Assembly (NCBI RefSeq): GCF_000512585.2
Contig: NC_089241.1
Span: 4,296,001 to 4,360,000, forward strand
DNA from: Kwoniella bestiolae CBS 10118
Taxonomy: Eukaryota > Basidiomycota > Tremellomycetes > Tremellales > Cryptococcaceae
Length of the DNA stretch: 64,000 nt
Direction: 5' to 3'
Numbering within the stretch: position 1 is the first letter of the stretch; every line of letters begins with the position of its first letter. The position numbers were made by a program, and so were the translations under genes. Below the pieces are notes generated by a model, which had not been told where the DNA came from, ran no database searches, and worked only from the letters and a program-made list of their open reading frames with translations. Shown here piece by piece: positions 34,208-46,657 of the stretch.

Positions 34208-35230
34208 ATGTCACACCAGCCCACAGTCTTCGGAAAGTACGACAACCAAGATGTACTGGAAGTGCGCCTAGCAGGAGGTGAAGGGATGGAAGCCAGTATC
34301 ATCACTTTCGGCGCATCACTCCGTTCACTTCAGGTATCCGCTCCAGAGGGTAAAAGACACGTCATTCTAGGCTTCCCATCTTTCGAGGACCAACTAGCCA
34401 ACAAGACATGGCATTTCGGGGCAACCGCAGGGAGAGTAGCCAATCGTATCGCCCATGGCAAGTTCAGCTTGGAAGGGAAGGAGTATCAAATCAACTTGAA
34501 TGAGAACGGTCGTCATGTGTGTCATGGTGGTATCAAAGGGTTTGGGTTGAAGAATTGGTCAATCAAGAAGCAAACTTCCAACTCTGTAACGCTGGGATTA
34601 GAATCGGAAGATGGGGATGAAGGGTTTCCTGGGAATGTGACCGCAGAAGTGGAGTACACAATCACCGATAAATCGACTTTACAAATGACTTGGTCAGCTA
34701 CCACAGATCAAACCACTATCGTCAACCTCACTTCCCACGCATACTACAATCTGAATGGTAGTGACGGCGACAACACCGGCACACACTCCCTCCTCTTTGA
34801 ATCTGATCACTACACCCCTGTTGACGATGGTCTTATCCCCACTGGAGAGTTAGCTTCGGTCGAGGGAACACCATTCGATTTCCGACAATCCCGTGCTATC
34901 GAACTCCCTGATTCCTTCCACTACGACCATAACCTTGTCCTACGAGATCACACTGGTAGACTCAGAAGAGCCGTGGAAGTAGTATCGTCCAAGAGAGACT
35001 TGAAGATGGAGATCTGGACGGATCAACCTGCTATACAATTCTTCGACGGGAAACCTCTCAACTTGGCCCAGCCAGGACATGATAATATGCGGATCGGATC
35101 TAGATCAGGTATAGCTTTAGAACCACAGGTACATCCAGATGCTATCAACCAGCCAAGCTTCCCGAACACCGTGTTGAAACGAGGAGAAGTGTACAAACAT
35201 CATAGCGAGCTGAGATTCAGTGTTTTGTAG
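34208..35230 (+). CDS. galM: Aldose 1-epimerase (galactose mutarotase)
   Basis: Intronless 340-residue ORF beginning at ATG 34208. It interconverts the alpha and beta anomers of aldoses such as galactose, in the cytosol. Family features in order: FGASLRSLQV near the start, HFGATAGRVANRIAHGKFSL (substrate-binding Arg), CHGGIKGFG, NLTSHAYYNLNG with the catalytic-acid His near residue 175, YTPVDDGLIPTGELASVEGT, and SGIALEPQVHPDAINQPSFP near residue 303 carrying the catalytic-base Glu. The length is standard. Its neighbours are a lectin gene and secreted wall proteins rather than other Leloir genes, so it may serve general sugar use. Lack of introns is unusual here but common for this small gene family. 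Confidence 0.92.
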   Translation: MSHQPTVFGKYDNQDVLEVRLAGGEGMEASIITFGASLRSLQVSAPEGKRHVILGFPSFEDQLANKTWHFGATAGRVANRIAHGKFSLEGKEYQINLNENGRHVCHGGIKGFGLKNWSIKKQTSNSVTLGLESEDGDEGFPGNVTAEVEYTITDKSTLQMTWSATTDQTTIVNLTSHAYYNLNGSDGDNTGTHSLLFESDHYTPVDDGLIPTGELASVEGTPFDFRQSRAIELPDSFHYDHNLVLRDHTGRLRRAVEVVSSKRDLKMEIWTDQPAIQFFDGKPLNLAQPGHDNMRIGSRSGIALEPQVHPDAINQPSFPNTVLKRGEVYKHHSELRFSVL

Positions 35231-35573
35231 GGGCGAGGGGAATGTACGTGTGATGGATGATCGAACCGTGAGTTACCTAATTACTCTTCATGTTCGATCC
35301 GCTTGTCACTGATCATTCATGTTTCTTGAAGAAAACGAAAAATGAAGTAAGAAAGACTATGTACAATCGTAAACTACAAATTGTCATTCGACAGACATGA
35401 TATGCAAAAGATCCATGAAGAAATTAACGGATACGATTTAGCAGGAGCAGAATACACAACTTCGAGAGTAAGCAGCCGGCTGCAGAACAAACTCCACCAG
35501 TTCCCTCCATCCTCAATCCTGTTCCACCTAGATAGCCCAGTCGATCGCTACCAAAAGCAATACCCCAACGCAC
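35231..35573. other. Intergenic, convergent 3' flanks
   Basis: About 340 bases between the mutarotase stop and the end of the minus-strand coiled-coil gene. Nothing recognised. Confidence 0.4.
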
Positions 35574-36702
35574 CTATCCATAACTCTTCTCGATGATCCA
35601 ACGGAGCTTCGTCGAACCACCACGGTCGAATCTCGAGAGCATCCTCCTATAATCTCGATCATCTCGAGCGACGAATCTCGATTCGCAATGGGTCATTAAC
35701 CTTTCAGCAAACTCTCCCATACTATCCCCTGAAGGGGAATCTCCTCTAAGCTCTTTGATCTCTTCGCGTGACATCTTGTGGGTTTCTGGAGATAGTTGAT
35801 CTTTCTCGACGTCCTTCAGTCTATCGTTGTGTTCGGTAAGTGCTGATAAGAGGAATTCTTGAGAAGACTTGATTTCTTGCATTGCCCAGTTGGCGTCTCT
35901 GAAAGGTAACGAAGTAACTTGATTCATGATTCTCCATTTAAGGTTATCTCGATCAGCATCCACCTGCGCTCTCAACGTTCTCCCTCGCTCTAGTTCCTCT
36001 TGTAACTCCCTTCTGTACGTAGCTGATAGTTGATTTTCCTCCTTGATTTCTTCGAGATCCTCCTTCACCAGCTTCACCTCTTCCTTCACATCACGGAGTA
36101 CATCCATTATCTCATTCCTAGCTTTCATCACTTCCCATTTCTCACTTTGAGCTAGGGCGAGAGCTCTCGTGGTCTCTACTTTCTCAAATTCCACTTTGGG
36201 CATCTCCTCTTTGACTTCTAATGATGGTGCGAGATGATTATCTGGTTTTCCGTGTGATCGACCAGTTCCACGATGTCTGATCGATTCGGGCGGGGCGGAA
36301 TCCATCGTAAGAGGAAGATGAGCGGAAGTCGATGGTGGAAAGGACGATGTTGGGGAAATCTACACCATCTCAGCTGGATAACTTGGGAGATTCGCTCACG
36401 TCTGATCGTGCCCAGCTTTCCTCCTTCTTCTTTGATCCGGTCAATCTCTCCACTTCTTTCTCATCTACAGATGACCCATCCTCCTCTTCAACGCCCAGGT
36501 CTAATATCTTCCTCTTCTTTACCGCATACGAAGAGGACTGTGTGAAAGGTCCGCTTGATGGGATGGGGCGATTTGTTGAAACACTAGCAGTAAAATATCG
36601 TCAGCGCAAAGGTCAAAATCAGATCCCCGACCTTCAGGCCTGAGCAACTCACGACGGGACCTCTTCGTTCGTATCGCAGACAGGACGTGTATTCGCCATC
36701 AT
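35574..36702 (-). CDS. Coiled-coil protein, unknown function
   Basis: Three exons on the minus strand (36653..36702, 36400..36583, 35574..36359) give 339 residues with all phases matching. The N-terminal third is hydrophilic and Ser/Pro-rich with a basic AVKKRKILDL patch that could be a nuclear localisation signal and a second KKK cluster. Residues about 150-225 are strongly charged heptads (VLRDVKEEVKLVKEDLEEIK) typical of a coiled coil. The remainder is helical and ends WIIEKSYG. The upstream exons were found by following frame and splice signals; starting only at the internal ATG 36305 would give 243 residues. I do not recognise the family. Confidence 0.6.
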
Positions 36703-37854
36703 ATCAGCAAAAGGCTGGTGCAGAGCGCTTTTAACTGAACCAATGAATGAATAGGATGAGATATAATAAGATATGAGAATGCAAAGGGATCCGAGGAAAG
36801 GAAGAACACATTCAAGACAGCTCCTCCCCCCCTTTTCTCCCATCAACGTCTTGGCCTGCCTTACCTTCCCCTTTCGGTCTTTTCCTTTCCTTCTATCCCT
36901 CTCTATAGTATTCAATCAGTCATCCTCGCATTTCCCGACTCTCGATGCCCTTCATTCAACATCTGTCGCGACACAAGTCAAGTGAAAGCCTTCGCAAGTG
37001 ATGAGCCCCCCCCCCCTCGAGTTGATTCCGCGATGTAAGTGCGTCTACGCAAGAGCTGATAATATGGTAAAGTCGAGAGAGATACGGTCTTAACAGCTGC
37101 ATCTTATATTGCGGGAAAGACTAGAGAACAATGAGAAGCAGCGATGCCGAGCTGACTAGAGGGTCAATGATACTACTGTGAATCAAAGGTCAGCTGGTCT
37201 CTTGAAGCTTCGACAATGATGGTATTGGCGAGGTTGGATGTTTGTGGATTGAGTGTGTTCTAGAGCAGTCCCGTATGAGCTCACCATTATACCATTGATT
37301 CCGAGTTACCAAGACTCCTCTTGTCACTGCGATGCTGGTCCAAACTCCTTTGTTCACTCAACCCTGCCCAACGTCTTCACTCTTTCTCCTCACGAAGCTT
37401 CTAACCTCACTGAACCTTCTGAGCTAATGTAGAGCATCGCAATTCTTGTATTGATGGTCACCATGTAGAAATAGAAAGAATGATCAATATGTCGTATTGC
37501 GGCAACAGGGGAAAGGACTCAGGGTGAAGTATGCGCAGAGCAACTCAACGTGGAAGCACAAGACGTACTGTAGATACTGTTTGTATCAATCTCTGATCAT
37601 CTTCCGATTCTCGAATCTCCTGGTTTTATGTTATGCAGACACCGTCCCAAGAGACATCATGCTGGATCAATGAGACGAATGTCCATGATCCCATCGGTTA
37701 TCATCGATTAGATCAACACTTATTTATCCGCTCGGAACACATGCGTCGGAATCCAAGTCATTCCTGCGGAATGGTGTTGGCGGTCTTTTGGAAAGTTCGG
37801 CTTGATATACATATATAAGGGGGTTGAGACATTGCCTCCTTCGTGCCATTTAGT
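36703..37854. other. 1.15-kb gene-free stretch
   Basis: Between divergent genes. It contains a C9 homopolymer near 37006-37014 and a TATA box (TATATAA, 37812-37818) close upstream of the next gene. Short ORFs in several frames show no family pattern. I see no RNA gene. Confidence 0.45.
37812..37818 (+). promoter_or_regulatory. TATA box of the RTA1-family gene
   Basis: TATATAA about 40 bases before the first ATG (37855) and 70 before the second (37882). If the ATG at 37855 is used the leader would be very short, which leaves the choice of start open. Confidence 0.45.
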
Positions 37855-39071
37855 ATGCGTAAGATATCCACAAGATACAAGATGGCCCCAACAACCGCCG
37901 GTGCAGTGTAAGTTGTCCTCTTTTGAATGCAGGAGCAGCACTGAAGTCGGAATTTCTCGCAGAGCGATCTACAACCCCAATGGCCCCGCTGCCATCATCG
38001 CGTTCTTGGTCTTTGGAGGTGTAGCGGTGGGTTTGTGGACGAGTGAGTTTGAATCATCTGCGAACTTCTGCGCAGGGCAAGCTCAAAGATGAGTCTTCCA
38101 AAGGATACTTTCGCTTTGGGAAACCACGGCCCAAATTTGCTCTACAAACCATCCTAGGGACAACCTTCATGGCTTTAGGTTTCATTTGCAGGTTCTCGAG
38201 GCGAAATCACATTAATGCTTGGTCGTGGCTCTTTGAGACGCTCGTGAGTGGGAACATCTCTTGCGTATAGGGCTAAGTGACTAATGAAAACCATCCAGTT
38301 CATCCTCATATCGCCTTGTGCTTTTCTAGCTCAGATGTACGGTCTTGTGCCCCGACTAGCGACACACCTCAATGCGGAGCAGTATCTGGTCATCAAGGGT
38401 CGCGTAATTGTAGTGCTGTTCGTCTTGGTTGATATCACACTAGTCATCGCTCAACTGACGGGTACAGCTTTGACCATTACTTTTGGCAAGCTGGTTTCGA
38501 TCGGCGTGAAGGTGAGAGTTACACACAAAGTGGCGTACAATCGCTTACAATCTCATTCGATCAGTTGACCACCGCCGCACTCTGGGTGCAATTAGCCTTC
38601 TTCGCTCTGTATTTCTGCTTGGCTGGGATATCGTATCGCCGATTGTAAGTAGTCTCCCAGATGAGCGAAGCTGACAGATTTACCACAGAAATCGAGCCGA
38701 CCCGACATGGAAGTACGACCCTGCCGTGAATAGGATGTTCTGGTTGATTATTGTTTCATGTGTCTGTCTTTTGGTGGGTCATCTCGTGCCCATGAGAAAG
38801 CAATGCTTATATCTGTATGTTGATTTGCAGATCCGATCGATCTACAGAGTGGCAGAGTACACCTGTGGGTGAGTGAGGCCAAGTCGTTTAGAGTCAGAGC
38901 TGATACACCCAACACAGAGCCGATAGCAAGCTGGCTCAGAGCGAGCCTGCTTTCTACTTGCTAGATTCTGTACCGATGCTCATCATCGTATCGCTGTTCC
39001 TTGCCTTCTGGCCTCCGTTATGCTTGGAAGTGCCAAAGCCGTCTCGCCTCAATGATGTTCAGATGACTTGA
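37855..39071 (+). CDS. RTA1-like seven-transmembrane protein
   Basis: Eight exons (37855..37907, 37963..38042, 38089..38243, 38299..38511, 38565..38644, 38689..38773, 38831..38868, 38918..39071) give about 285 residues; an in-frame ATG at 37882 would shorten it by nine. Seven hydrophobic segments and family features are seen: NPNGPAAIIAFLVFGGVAVG in TM1, LGTTFMALGFICRFSRR ending TM2, the TM3 region LISPCAFLAQMYGLVPRLA, and near the C-terminus VSCVCLLIRSIYRVAEYTCG, the most conserved RTA1 element (RSiyRv.E). RTA1/RSB1 proteins are linked to resistance to toxic lipids and sterol drugs. The second intron boundary is uncertain: 38089 keeps a standard donor, but a start at 38075 with a donor at 38027 also keeps frame. 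Confidence 0.82.
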
Positions 39072-39159
39072 TCTTTCTCCACGAATTGATATGATACATA
39101 CCGCGTACTACAGATAGACATGAATACCCCATAGACGTTCTCTAACAAAGATATCACAT

Positions 39160-41123
39160 CTACAACCCCAGGCCGATGTCCGTGAACAAGTCCGTACCCA
39201 AGCTGGACTCCAGCGGTGGTAGCCAGTCGAACATCGTCCACCATTCCAAGTCATTCGTGAGCGGCGGTGATATGTCAGGACCCTGTGAATCAGCGTGGCT
39301 TTTCCACCCAGGATCCGTTCTCGTCTTCCCTATACCATCCAAAATACCCGAGGCAGTTGGATGACAGCGGATCAGGTATGTTTGATAGCTTTCCAACAGG
39401 TCCAAATCAAACGGCACGTCCGGTTCGTGGAGCTGCTTGATGGACCGTAGAGTAGCACAGGGCAAGAAAGACAGCATGAAGTTCCAAGACGGCAATGTCC
39501 CCAATGGGACTTGTTGATCTAAAAGGTGTCGTATGTGATCGAGATTCGCTCGCATATACTCCTTGCCGAGTCGCGAGATTATGGGTGAGCGCCTTTCGTG
39601 ACCCAGAGGTGTAGGCAATGCAGGTCCAGCTTCGGTAGATGCTCTCAGATATATCGTCATTTCGATTTGGAAGGATAGGATAATCAGATAGTCGGTTGAG
39701 GGTACTGATGCTGGCTTAGGTCAGCTGTGGAAGATTCGCACTAGAGGGGACTCACAAGACGCCTGTTTGACTCGGCTCCGCCAAGAGTCTAAGGATATCT
39801 TCAGGTCATCGGCCGCAGCGATGATAGATGCCGTATGAGTTTCTTGATATAATCGAGCGGTACGTAGCACACGAATGGCCGTGGATAGCGGCCGCAACAT
39901 CTCGAGCAATTCGGACTCCAATGCGAGGTAAAAAAGAGTTGGGTTGAGAGGTTGGGCAAGACCCAGAGGTAACAAAGTGGTCAACGGATAGCAATGTGAT
40001 TGCGTAGAGCATGAGGGAGAGGTGAAGAAGGAATATCTGGTTATGAAATTGTGAGCTCTGAGCGATAACGTCACGATACAATCGACTTACATCGCAGCTC
40101 GGTGCATTGAGGTGTACCACTATAGCTTTTGTATTAGAAGAAACTTTGATGCTTTGGCTGTTGGATCCACTCACAAGGGCAACGTCCGACAGTATAGGTT
40201 GCATCCATTCTTCACTATAGTCAGACCGGTCTTCTTGCTTGAACGTATCTAGTCTGTCATCTAGGCCGAGTGATATAGCCATATCTAGTAACTTGGGACA
40301 AACGCCATAGGGATCGCATGACCGGTTGAATCGATGACTCGCAGGCGTTGCGCACGATAGGATAAGAAGCGCGCGAAGAAGGTCTCTGCTGGGAGGAAGA
40401 AATGACAGCAAGGCTAGGTTGCGATATATCACAGAGTCCAAGCGATCAATGATGTCAGGCGGGGGGTTGAGACGTAAGATAGCGCATCGTATCAGAGGGG
40501 TCCGGGGCGTCGTGTAAGAGGTATCCAGTGGGATTGTGTATGGGAGCGTCGAGAGGCTGAACAAGTGGGTCAGCATGAAAAGCGGTGCGAACAACTCACT
40601 TTGCTAGACGCATATTCATATCCTCCTCAGACACCAATCCAAGTCGTACAGGATCCAGCAATCTCGCATCTCTCAGCTGACCTATACCTCCAAGTAGCTG
40701 TCGAGCAGCCCCAGACCAGGTCTCTTCGTGGTCTTCAGTTCCGAAATCTGAATCTTCGAGATGAGACGCTGTCCGAGAGGATTGACCTTCTCTACGCAAT
40801 ATCTGAGCTACCATTTGCTCAATTCTGGCAGCGCGCTTGTCGACTTGCAGAAGCGTTGGCTGGTGATCATACTCCAAGGGAGTCCCTATGACCTCTGCTG
40901 CGGTCTCCACACCTCGTTCATCCACCAGCATCTCATATCGAAGTGAACACAACGTCCCCAGCACCCGACAACGGTTGCAGCCATCTTGATTCACCAGTTC
41001 ACACCTTGATCGTCTGGTCCGACATGCATCGCACGCTGAGCTGGTCTTGGTCCGTTTGACCTGACGAGTGTGCGCTGTATCAGTAGCCGGGGAGAGCTGG
41101 TCTGAGTTTCTACGGGCAGGCAT
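39160..41123 (-). CDS. Zn2Cys6 transcription factor
   Basis: Five exons on the minus strand (40600..41123, 40175..40556, 40091..40119, 39756..40036, 39160..39710) give 588 residues. The zinc cluster is at residues about 30-58: CDACRTRRSRCELVNQDGC, then NRC and a last Cys after RVLGTL (CX2CX6CX7CX2CX6C), preceded by a basic VKRTKTSS stretch. Downstream is the alpha-helical regulatory region; the 29-nt third exon restores LWYTSMHRAAIY, a good helical match. The C-terminus is acidic and aromatic (DLEWWTMFDWLPPLESSL), resembling an activation segment. It lies next to, and on the same strand as, a sugar transporter, and is a candidate regulator of the surrounding genes. Confidence 0.85.
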
Positions 41124-41415
41124 TGAAAGTGTGAGTGCGACATTAGAAGATAAGGTGGGTCCTCATGTCTAACACTATATGCGCTGGCTCGACGCTCCGG
41201 GATCAAATCGGGTTACACTTTACAAACACGTCTCTGTACTGTACGATGGGCCTATGCATGGAGAATAGACAAGGGCATGCATGCATGGCATACAGAGTAT
41301 ACTACACTATCTACCGGATACTGTACTACGTCCAGAGCACTGCATCTCAGTTATGCCAAGTAGGGAAGACTCTTCCATCTCGAATTCCAATTCTCCTTGA
41401 GAGCCCCCGACCGCT

Positions 41416-43601
41416 TCACGCCGAGTGTACCTTCAGACCAGCTTCCTCAATCCTGGTAATATACTTCTTCATCTTCCTTGGTGCTATACCAGCCTCGTAC
41501 ATCTCATCGAGTTCATTGAATGTCCGTCCTTTGGTCTGCAGAAAGAAGAGGCAGAAGTCATCCGTCAATACGCCTACGTACAGATAACTCGGCACTTGCA
41601 CTCACTTCAGGAACTAAGAAGAAACAGAGTACCGTGCCCACCGCCGAGAGGATCGCAAACATATACAACGTCTTCAAGCCCCAGTTCCTGGCACCTGCTC
41701 CGTCCGATCCAAGCATGAGAGGGACAGTGGTATTGTAAAGTGTTCCGGCAATGGCATTGGTCGCAGCGATGAACGATGCGGTCTTTGCTCGAAGTCGAGG
41801 GGTGGAGATCTCTCCGGCAAGTAGCCAGCCTACGGTTGCGTCAGTTAGTGGTGTCTCTAATCTCACACACATACAAGCCGCAACTCACCGGTACCAGCGA
41901 AACAAAGGGCATATACCACCACCCACATACAGATCACAGCAAGACTGGCACTTTGAGTGGCTGTTGTCTGCTCAATCACACCCATCGTTCCTATGATGAC
42001 ACAGAGCACGGCGGATGCTACACCTCCGTAGAGTATCAGGCTTCGTCGACCTGCACGTTCCACCAGGTAGAAGGAGACGATGTTGGCGCCTATGAGGATG
42101 CAGCTGGGTCCAATTCAGCTTGGGAGTGCGCTCAAGGGTATGTAGCTCACTTACTACACAATAACATTGGCTTGGAAGGGCTGCGGAATACCGGCTTGTT
42201 GGAAGAAGTCTGGAATCGATGTCAGCAAGGTTGCACCTAAGGATGGGATACGGCTTCACCTACATGTGGTATAGTTGAAAACGACAGAGCTGCCTACCCA
42301 ATTCTGCATGGCAAGAGCACAAACACCGGCAAATGTCCGTTTCTAAGGCCGAGGGGATTAGCGATAAGCTCGTCATTAAAGAAATGTGGACTCACAAGGT
42401 TCGGTCCGACCAAGATATCTTTCCACGAAGTTTGCTTGTTGGTATGCCTGGCTTCTTTCTCCCTCTCTATCTCCATAACCATGACGGCGTATTCCCTGTC
42501 CGTATCGTATCCAGAGATACCTTTGTAGATCCTGTTCAACAACTCCTTGGTAAGATCCTCTCGTCCTTGGCGAGCATAGTGCCAAGGCGATTCAGGAAGA
42601 AGTAGCGACATGATGATCCAAGGTCCCAAGACGACCCATTCGGAGTAAACTGCTTTGAGGTAGCCTTCTGGGTCGGTCTGTGAACGGAGGTCAGGACTTT
42701 TCATCCGGATTCTCGGCTCCTCACTCACAGTGTCTACGATTTGCAAAGCAATTGCAATGAACAGCTGTCCCACGGCGTACGCGGCACCGTAAGTGGAGAG
42801 GAGGTAACCACGGATCTGTGCTGGGGAGATCTCGTTCATGTACTGGTGAGGGGAAAAGTGTTGGTGAGCTAAATCTATCGAATGGACATCATGCACTCAC
42901 AGAAAGCATAGTTCCTTGGGCCAAACCTCCTCCTAGACCTGTGAACAACTTCGCTGCAAGCCAATGTCGCCAGTCTTTCGCTACCATCTCGACAATTACA
43001 CCCTGTGTTGCGGTCAATCAGCAAGGTCACCACAGGTCAGTATATCATGTACGTACAAGTGCATAACCCAAAGTGAGCGCGTGCATTCCGATCTTTCTAC
43101 CGAATCTGTCTGATATGACACCACCGAGAAGACAGCCCACGAACTGAGCGACGTACGCGACTCCACTCCATACGGAAATGTGCTGAGCGTCCAAAGCCAT
43201 CCCACCTTCTCCATCGGATATGGTACCGAATTGCTTGATGAATCCAGCATTTGCCAAGAGACCACCGGGGAGCTGGAAAGGTTACTTCGATCAGCGTTTG
43301 ATATATCTAAAGGAAGCCGGCAGGTCGCACTCACCGAATCCTGATAACCATTCATGACTACACTGAACGCACACATGTAACAAAACAGGGTGGGCCGCCA
43401 GAACACTCTGAGAGCTTGCATCCTTGACATACCAACGAAGGCTGATTCCTCGTGCTCTATGACATTAATTCTGTTGTTGTAGCCATCTTGCTGTTGATCA
43501 TTGATCAGAACGTTGATACCATCGTCCTTTACAACATCACCTTTGGTGTCGGCCTCTGTTTGCGCGACGGGTATTTCCTCATGCGTCATTGGGGAAGCCA
43601 T
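41416..43601 (-). CDS. MFS sugar transporter, maltose/alpha-glucoside permease-like
   Basis: Ten exons on the minus strand (43335..43601, 43057..43272, 42901..43002, 42729..42842, 42396..42677, 42264..42342, 42155..42209, 41889..42103, 41606..41829, 41416..41535) give 557 residues. Start ATG is 43601; the frame runs upstream only through a TTG. Sugar-porter signatures: GGVISDRFGRKIGMHALT, AAKLFTGLGGGLAQGTMLSY followed by MNEISPAQIRGYLLS, LPESPWHYARQGRED after TM6, FNYTTYFFQQAGI in TM7, VERAGRRSLILYGG, and PETKGRTFNELDEM after TM12. The long N-terminal tail and the 'PESPW' form resemble the MAL/alpha-glucoside branch rather than hexose carriers. Two Zn2Cys6 regulators flank it. Confidence 0.88.
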
Positions 43602-43917
43602 TTTGTTGAGTGGAATGGAAAGAGATACGAGGGAAGGTCCATGATCACGAAGCAATGTCGATTGGTTTCTGGCTATATACCTTTGAGCTAGAGACAATGT
43701 ACCAAGATAGCAAGAGATAAACAGGATCCAATGATCTGGTCGCGATTACTCTTTTTGAGTCTGTTTTCAGTCTATTCCCCGGTGAATAATCTCCAGATGA
43801 CCAAACTGGGTTGAAAATACTCCGTGGGAATCTGCAAACGACACCTCCTAAGCCAAATCATTCACGCATTGATACAGCATACAACGTGACTAATGTACGA
43901 TACAAATCTAGAGACCG
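43602..43917. other. Intergenic, transporter promoter
   Basis: About 315 bases upstream of the minus-strand transporter and downstream of the next minus-strand gene. It includes a short out-of-frame upstream ATG (near 43645, minus strand). Nothing else seen. Confidence 0.35.
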
Positions 43918-46657
43918 CTAATTCCCCAGCATCGAACCCAAATACTCCATGTATCCACCCATAGCCGGATCCCCCTCGAGAACAGGATATGCAAAAGGCG
44001 CATCTCCCCCAGCGACAGGCGCAGCGTGGCCTTGGGACTCCCCCTCCCGGTGGGAGGTGAACAGTCCTGCAAAATTGGGATCAGAAGGTCCACCTGCTCC
44101 ACCAAGACCGCTCTGCAGCGAAGAGGACGTGGGAAAGTACGGGAAATCCATTCTGGAATTCCCAAAGAACTGCTCGAAGTCTGCCCATGCGAAGGTGTTG
44201 GCGGTAGAGGAGAGATCAGGTCGTGGAGCTGAGAATGATTCTGCCGTGCTTGGTGGCGGGCCAGTGGTGTTGGGAATATCTGACAATGTCTGATCGACCC
44301 CGGACAGTCCCATATTCCTGGCTGTAGAGCTGAGGCTGCGACCGTGATGTTAGGAGCGACTATGAGTTAAACAGGTCGACTTACCACAGCATATTGATCA
44401 ATTGAAACCCGTTGTGCTTTTCGTACGTCATACAGTCTTGATTCGGGTCCCCAGCCAGTCTTAGAGCGACTCTCAGTATGAGATCTCTGCTGCCAGCATC
44501 GGGCGCTGTCAATTGAAGTATGATCGTCGCTGCGAAGACCAGAGCCGAGGTCCTTCCTATCATGTGTAAAGCTCGCTCATGACACAAAGCCCCTTCGAGC
44601 ATTTGAATGGCGAGTGAAAGAAGCTCCCCGCGGGTTTCTGCTGTCCATTTCTCGGGATGGGACTGAGCTTTCGATATGCGTAGCAATCCGACCAGCCGAG
44701 ATCGAAGCGACACATAGCGATAATGCCACCTGGTGAGGGAGTCTGAATGAGGCAACATCCAACGGTCCTCCCAAGCTTTCAGGAATGTCGAGATCCAGAC
44801 TTTCTCGGCCTCGTAGCCGACTGGTAGGTCCGACGTCAGACGGGAAAGCCTTTCCTTGGAGTCTATCTATGGATGGAACTGTAAGGGGCTTCGTGTTGGC
44901 TCTTGATCTCTAGTACGGACTCACTTCAAACTGATACAAAGCATAATCCGCTGCGAGAATCGCCTCCGGCTCAAAAGGTCCACACCGCTTCAGCCTATCC
45001 AGTTCTATACTCGACAGCTCCGATATGTCAGGTGAGACTGATTTCCTATCTGCGATAGCTTCCCACCTGCCACGGCGTCAGTTTGTGGTCTCTCAATGAC
45101 GGTATCACATACCTGCTCTCGAAAAGGATAAGGGAAACCCTCAACCTGAAGTCGTTTCTCGCCAGCGAATCACGTTCTAGCTCTTCAGCCGATCTCGAGC
45201 CAGCATGCTGCAAGCCGATCGAGGCGGTGAGGCGCGTCGCCCATCCCATCCTGGCCCATCGCTGATCATCGACCAAGCGATCTCTGCGAAGGCACCATTC
45301 GATGAAGAGCTGGAGTGATGATTCAGCTGAGCTTGTGTACGACTTCACTCACCATCTCCGCTTGCACGATCTCCGTCGACTTGGCTGCTGTTGCGCATAG
45401 CACCGACTGTAATTTCTCCGCATGCGTGTGTAGCTGGTTTGCTCTTTGACACTGTCTCGAGGTTGAGTTGGGCAATGTTGCCAGCGCAATCGCTCCGACC
45501 ATAAGGATGACTGTGAATAGATACGCAGATCGCGATCTAACGTATTTTGACGTGTGTAGGGATATGTCAAGTATTGGTTTGTGCAGATGGCAATAGCGGA
45601 AGTAGCTATAAAAATTCCTCTCAGTGATTGAAAAAGGGTATGTGCGTGCTCACTTACCTATTGAAGAGCTCCGCTACCTCTTGCTCGTCGATGATGCCTT
45701 TCTGCACTGGATCCAGTCCCTCGCTGACATCTCTTTTTGTCCCGTACAGCCCATGCTGGAAGAAAGTCTGCTGATCGTGTAATGCTCGAAATAGCTCCTT
45801 ATTTCCCCACTGATTCCACAGCCTTAAGTCTTCCGCCGGCAGAGTCGACTTGGGAGGCGGGAAACCGCTTTGAGAGTCCCATCCTTGCCGGGCGCATTCT
45901 GCTAGCCACAGTAGAGGGTTCTGCAGATCCCCTTCTATGGCACCAGGTCGTGACAAATGAGTGGGGAGTGTTATCTGATCCGAGCGAGAGGTTGGGAAGG
46001 ACTGCTGCAGTTCGTCCAGAGCAGGGCGGCGGGACGTGACCGTGGACGTGGGCTGCTCCTGCGAGGGTGACAGCAGATCCGGGATCGCCGACGGACTGGC
46101 GCTTTGTGGTCGAGTCCAGACCAGACTCAATGGGCTCAGCGATCGATCATTCCGTGTTCTACCAGCATCTGATGTCGAATAGATTGGTGTGCGAGTGTTT
46201 AGGTTGGACATCCTGCGATGAGCTAGACGATCATCACGTTCACGTCTCACACTTTGTAATCTCTCAAGGGTTTTGCGACTGTGTACAGTGTATAAGCAAA
46301 GGTACTTGGCCGCAAGCCGCTTGCTTACTTCTTGCTGCCTTTCATACGTCCCCTTCTGGTAGGAACGCGATTGCAGTTGAGCCCCGCTTCTATGCATCTG
46401 ACACAGATCGACTCCCCATCGATCTCAGACTCTTGACATCGGACTTTGGCCTGATCAAAGGGTCAGCGATCGAGCCAGATTATTCAAGGAACTAATGTCA
46501 GAACTCACAATTCGGCAACTGGCCTCGGAATAGCAGGCTGTCAGTGGGACACTTTGTCCTGATACGCGAGCAAAACTCACGCCTGGCATGCCTTCGACAG
46601 CCTCACACCGGGGTCATCCATCGTAGTCTCCATTGTAGCCTCCGTTGTGGTGTCCAT
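43918..46657 (-). CDS. Zn2Cys6 transcription factor with fungal regulatory domain
   Basis: Nine exons on the minus strand (46581..46657, 46509..46518, 46329..46450, 45658..46278, 45353..45605, 45113..45309, 44925..45066, 44385..44866, 43918..44329) give 771 residues. The zinc cluster is pieced together from three exons: KACQA | CRI | AKVRCQ, then ICVRCIEAGLNC. The middle exon is only 10 nt and is needed for the CX2CX6C spacing. The fungal-specific domain is clear near residues 270-330 (SYFRYCHLHKPILDISLHTS, then VRSRSAYLFTVILMVGAIAL). The C-terminus is Gly/Pro/Asp-rich (YMEYLGSMLGN). It is divergent from the dioxygenase gene with 338 bases between starts, so it may regulate that gene and the downstream enzymes. 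Confidence 0.86.

Noticed and set aside
37006..37014. C9 homopolymer
   Set aside because: Short homopolymer without context; could be an assembly artefact.
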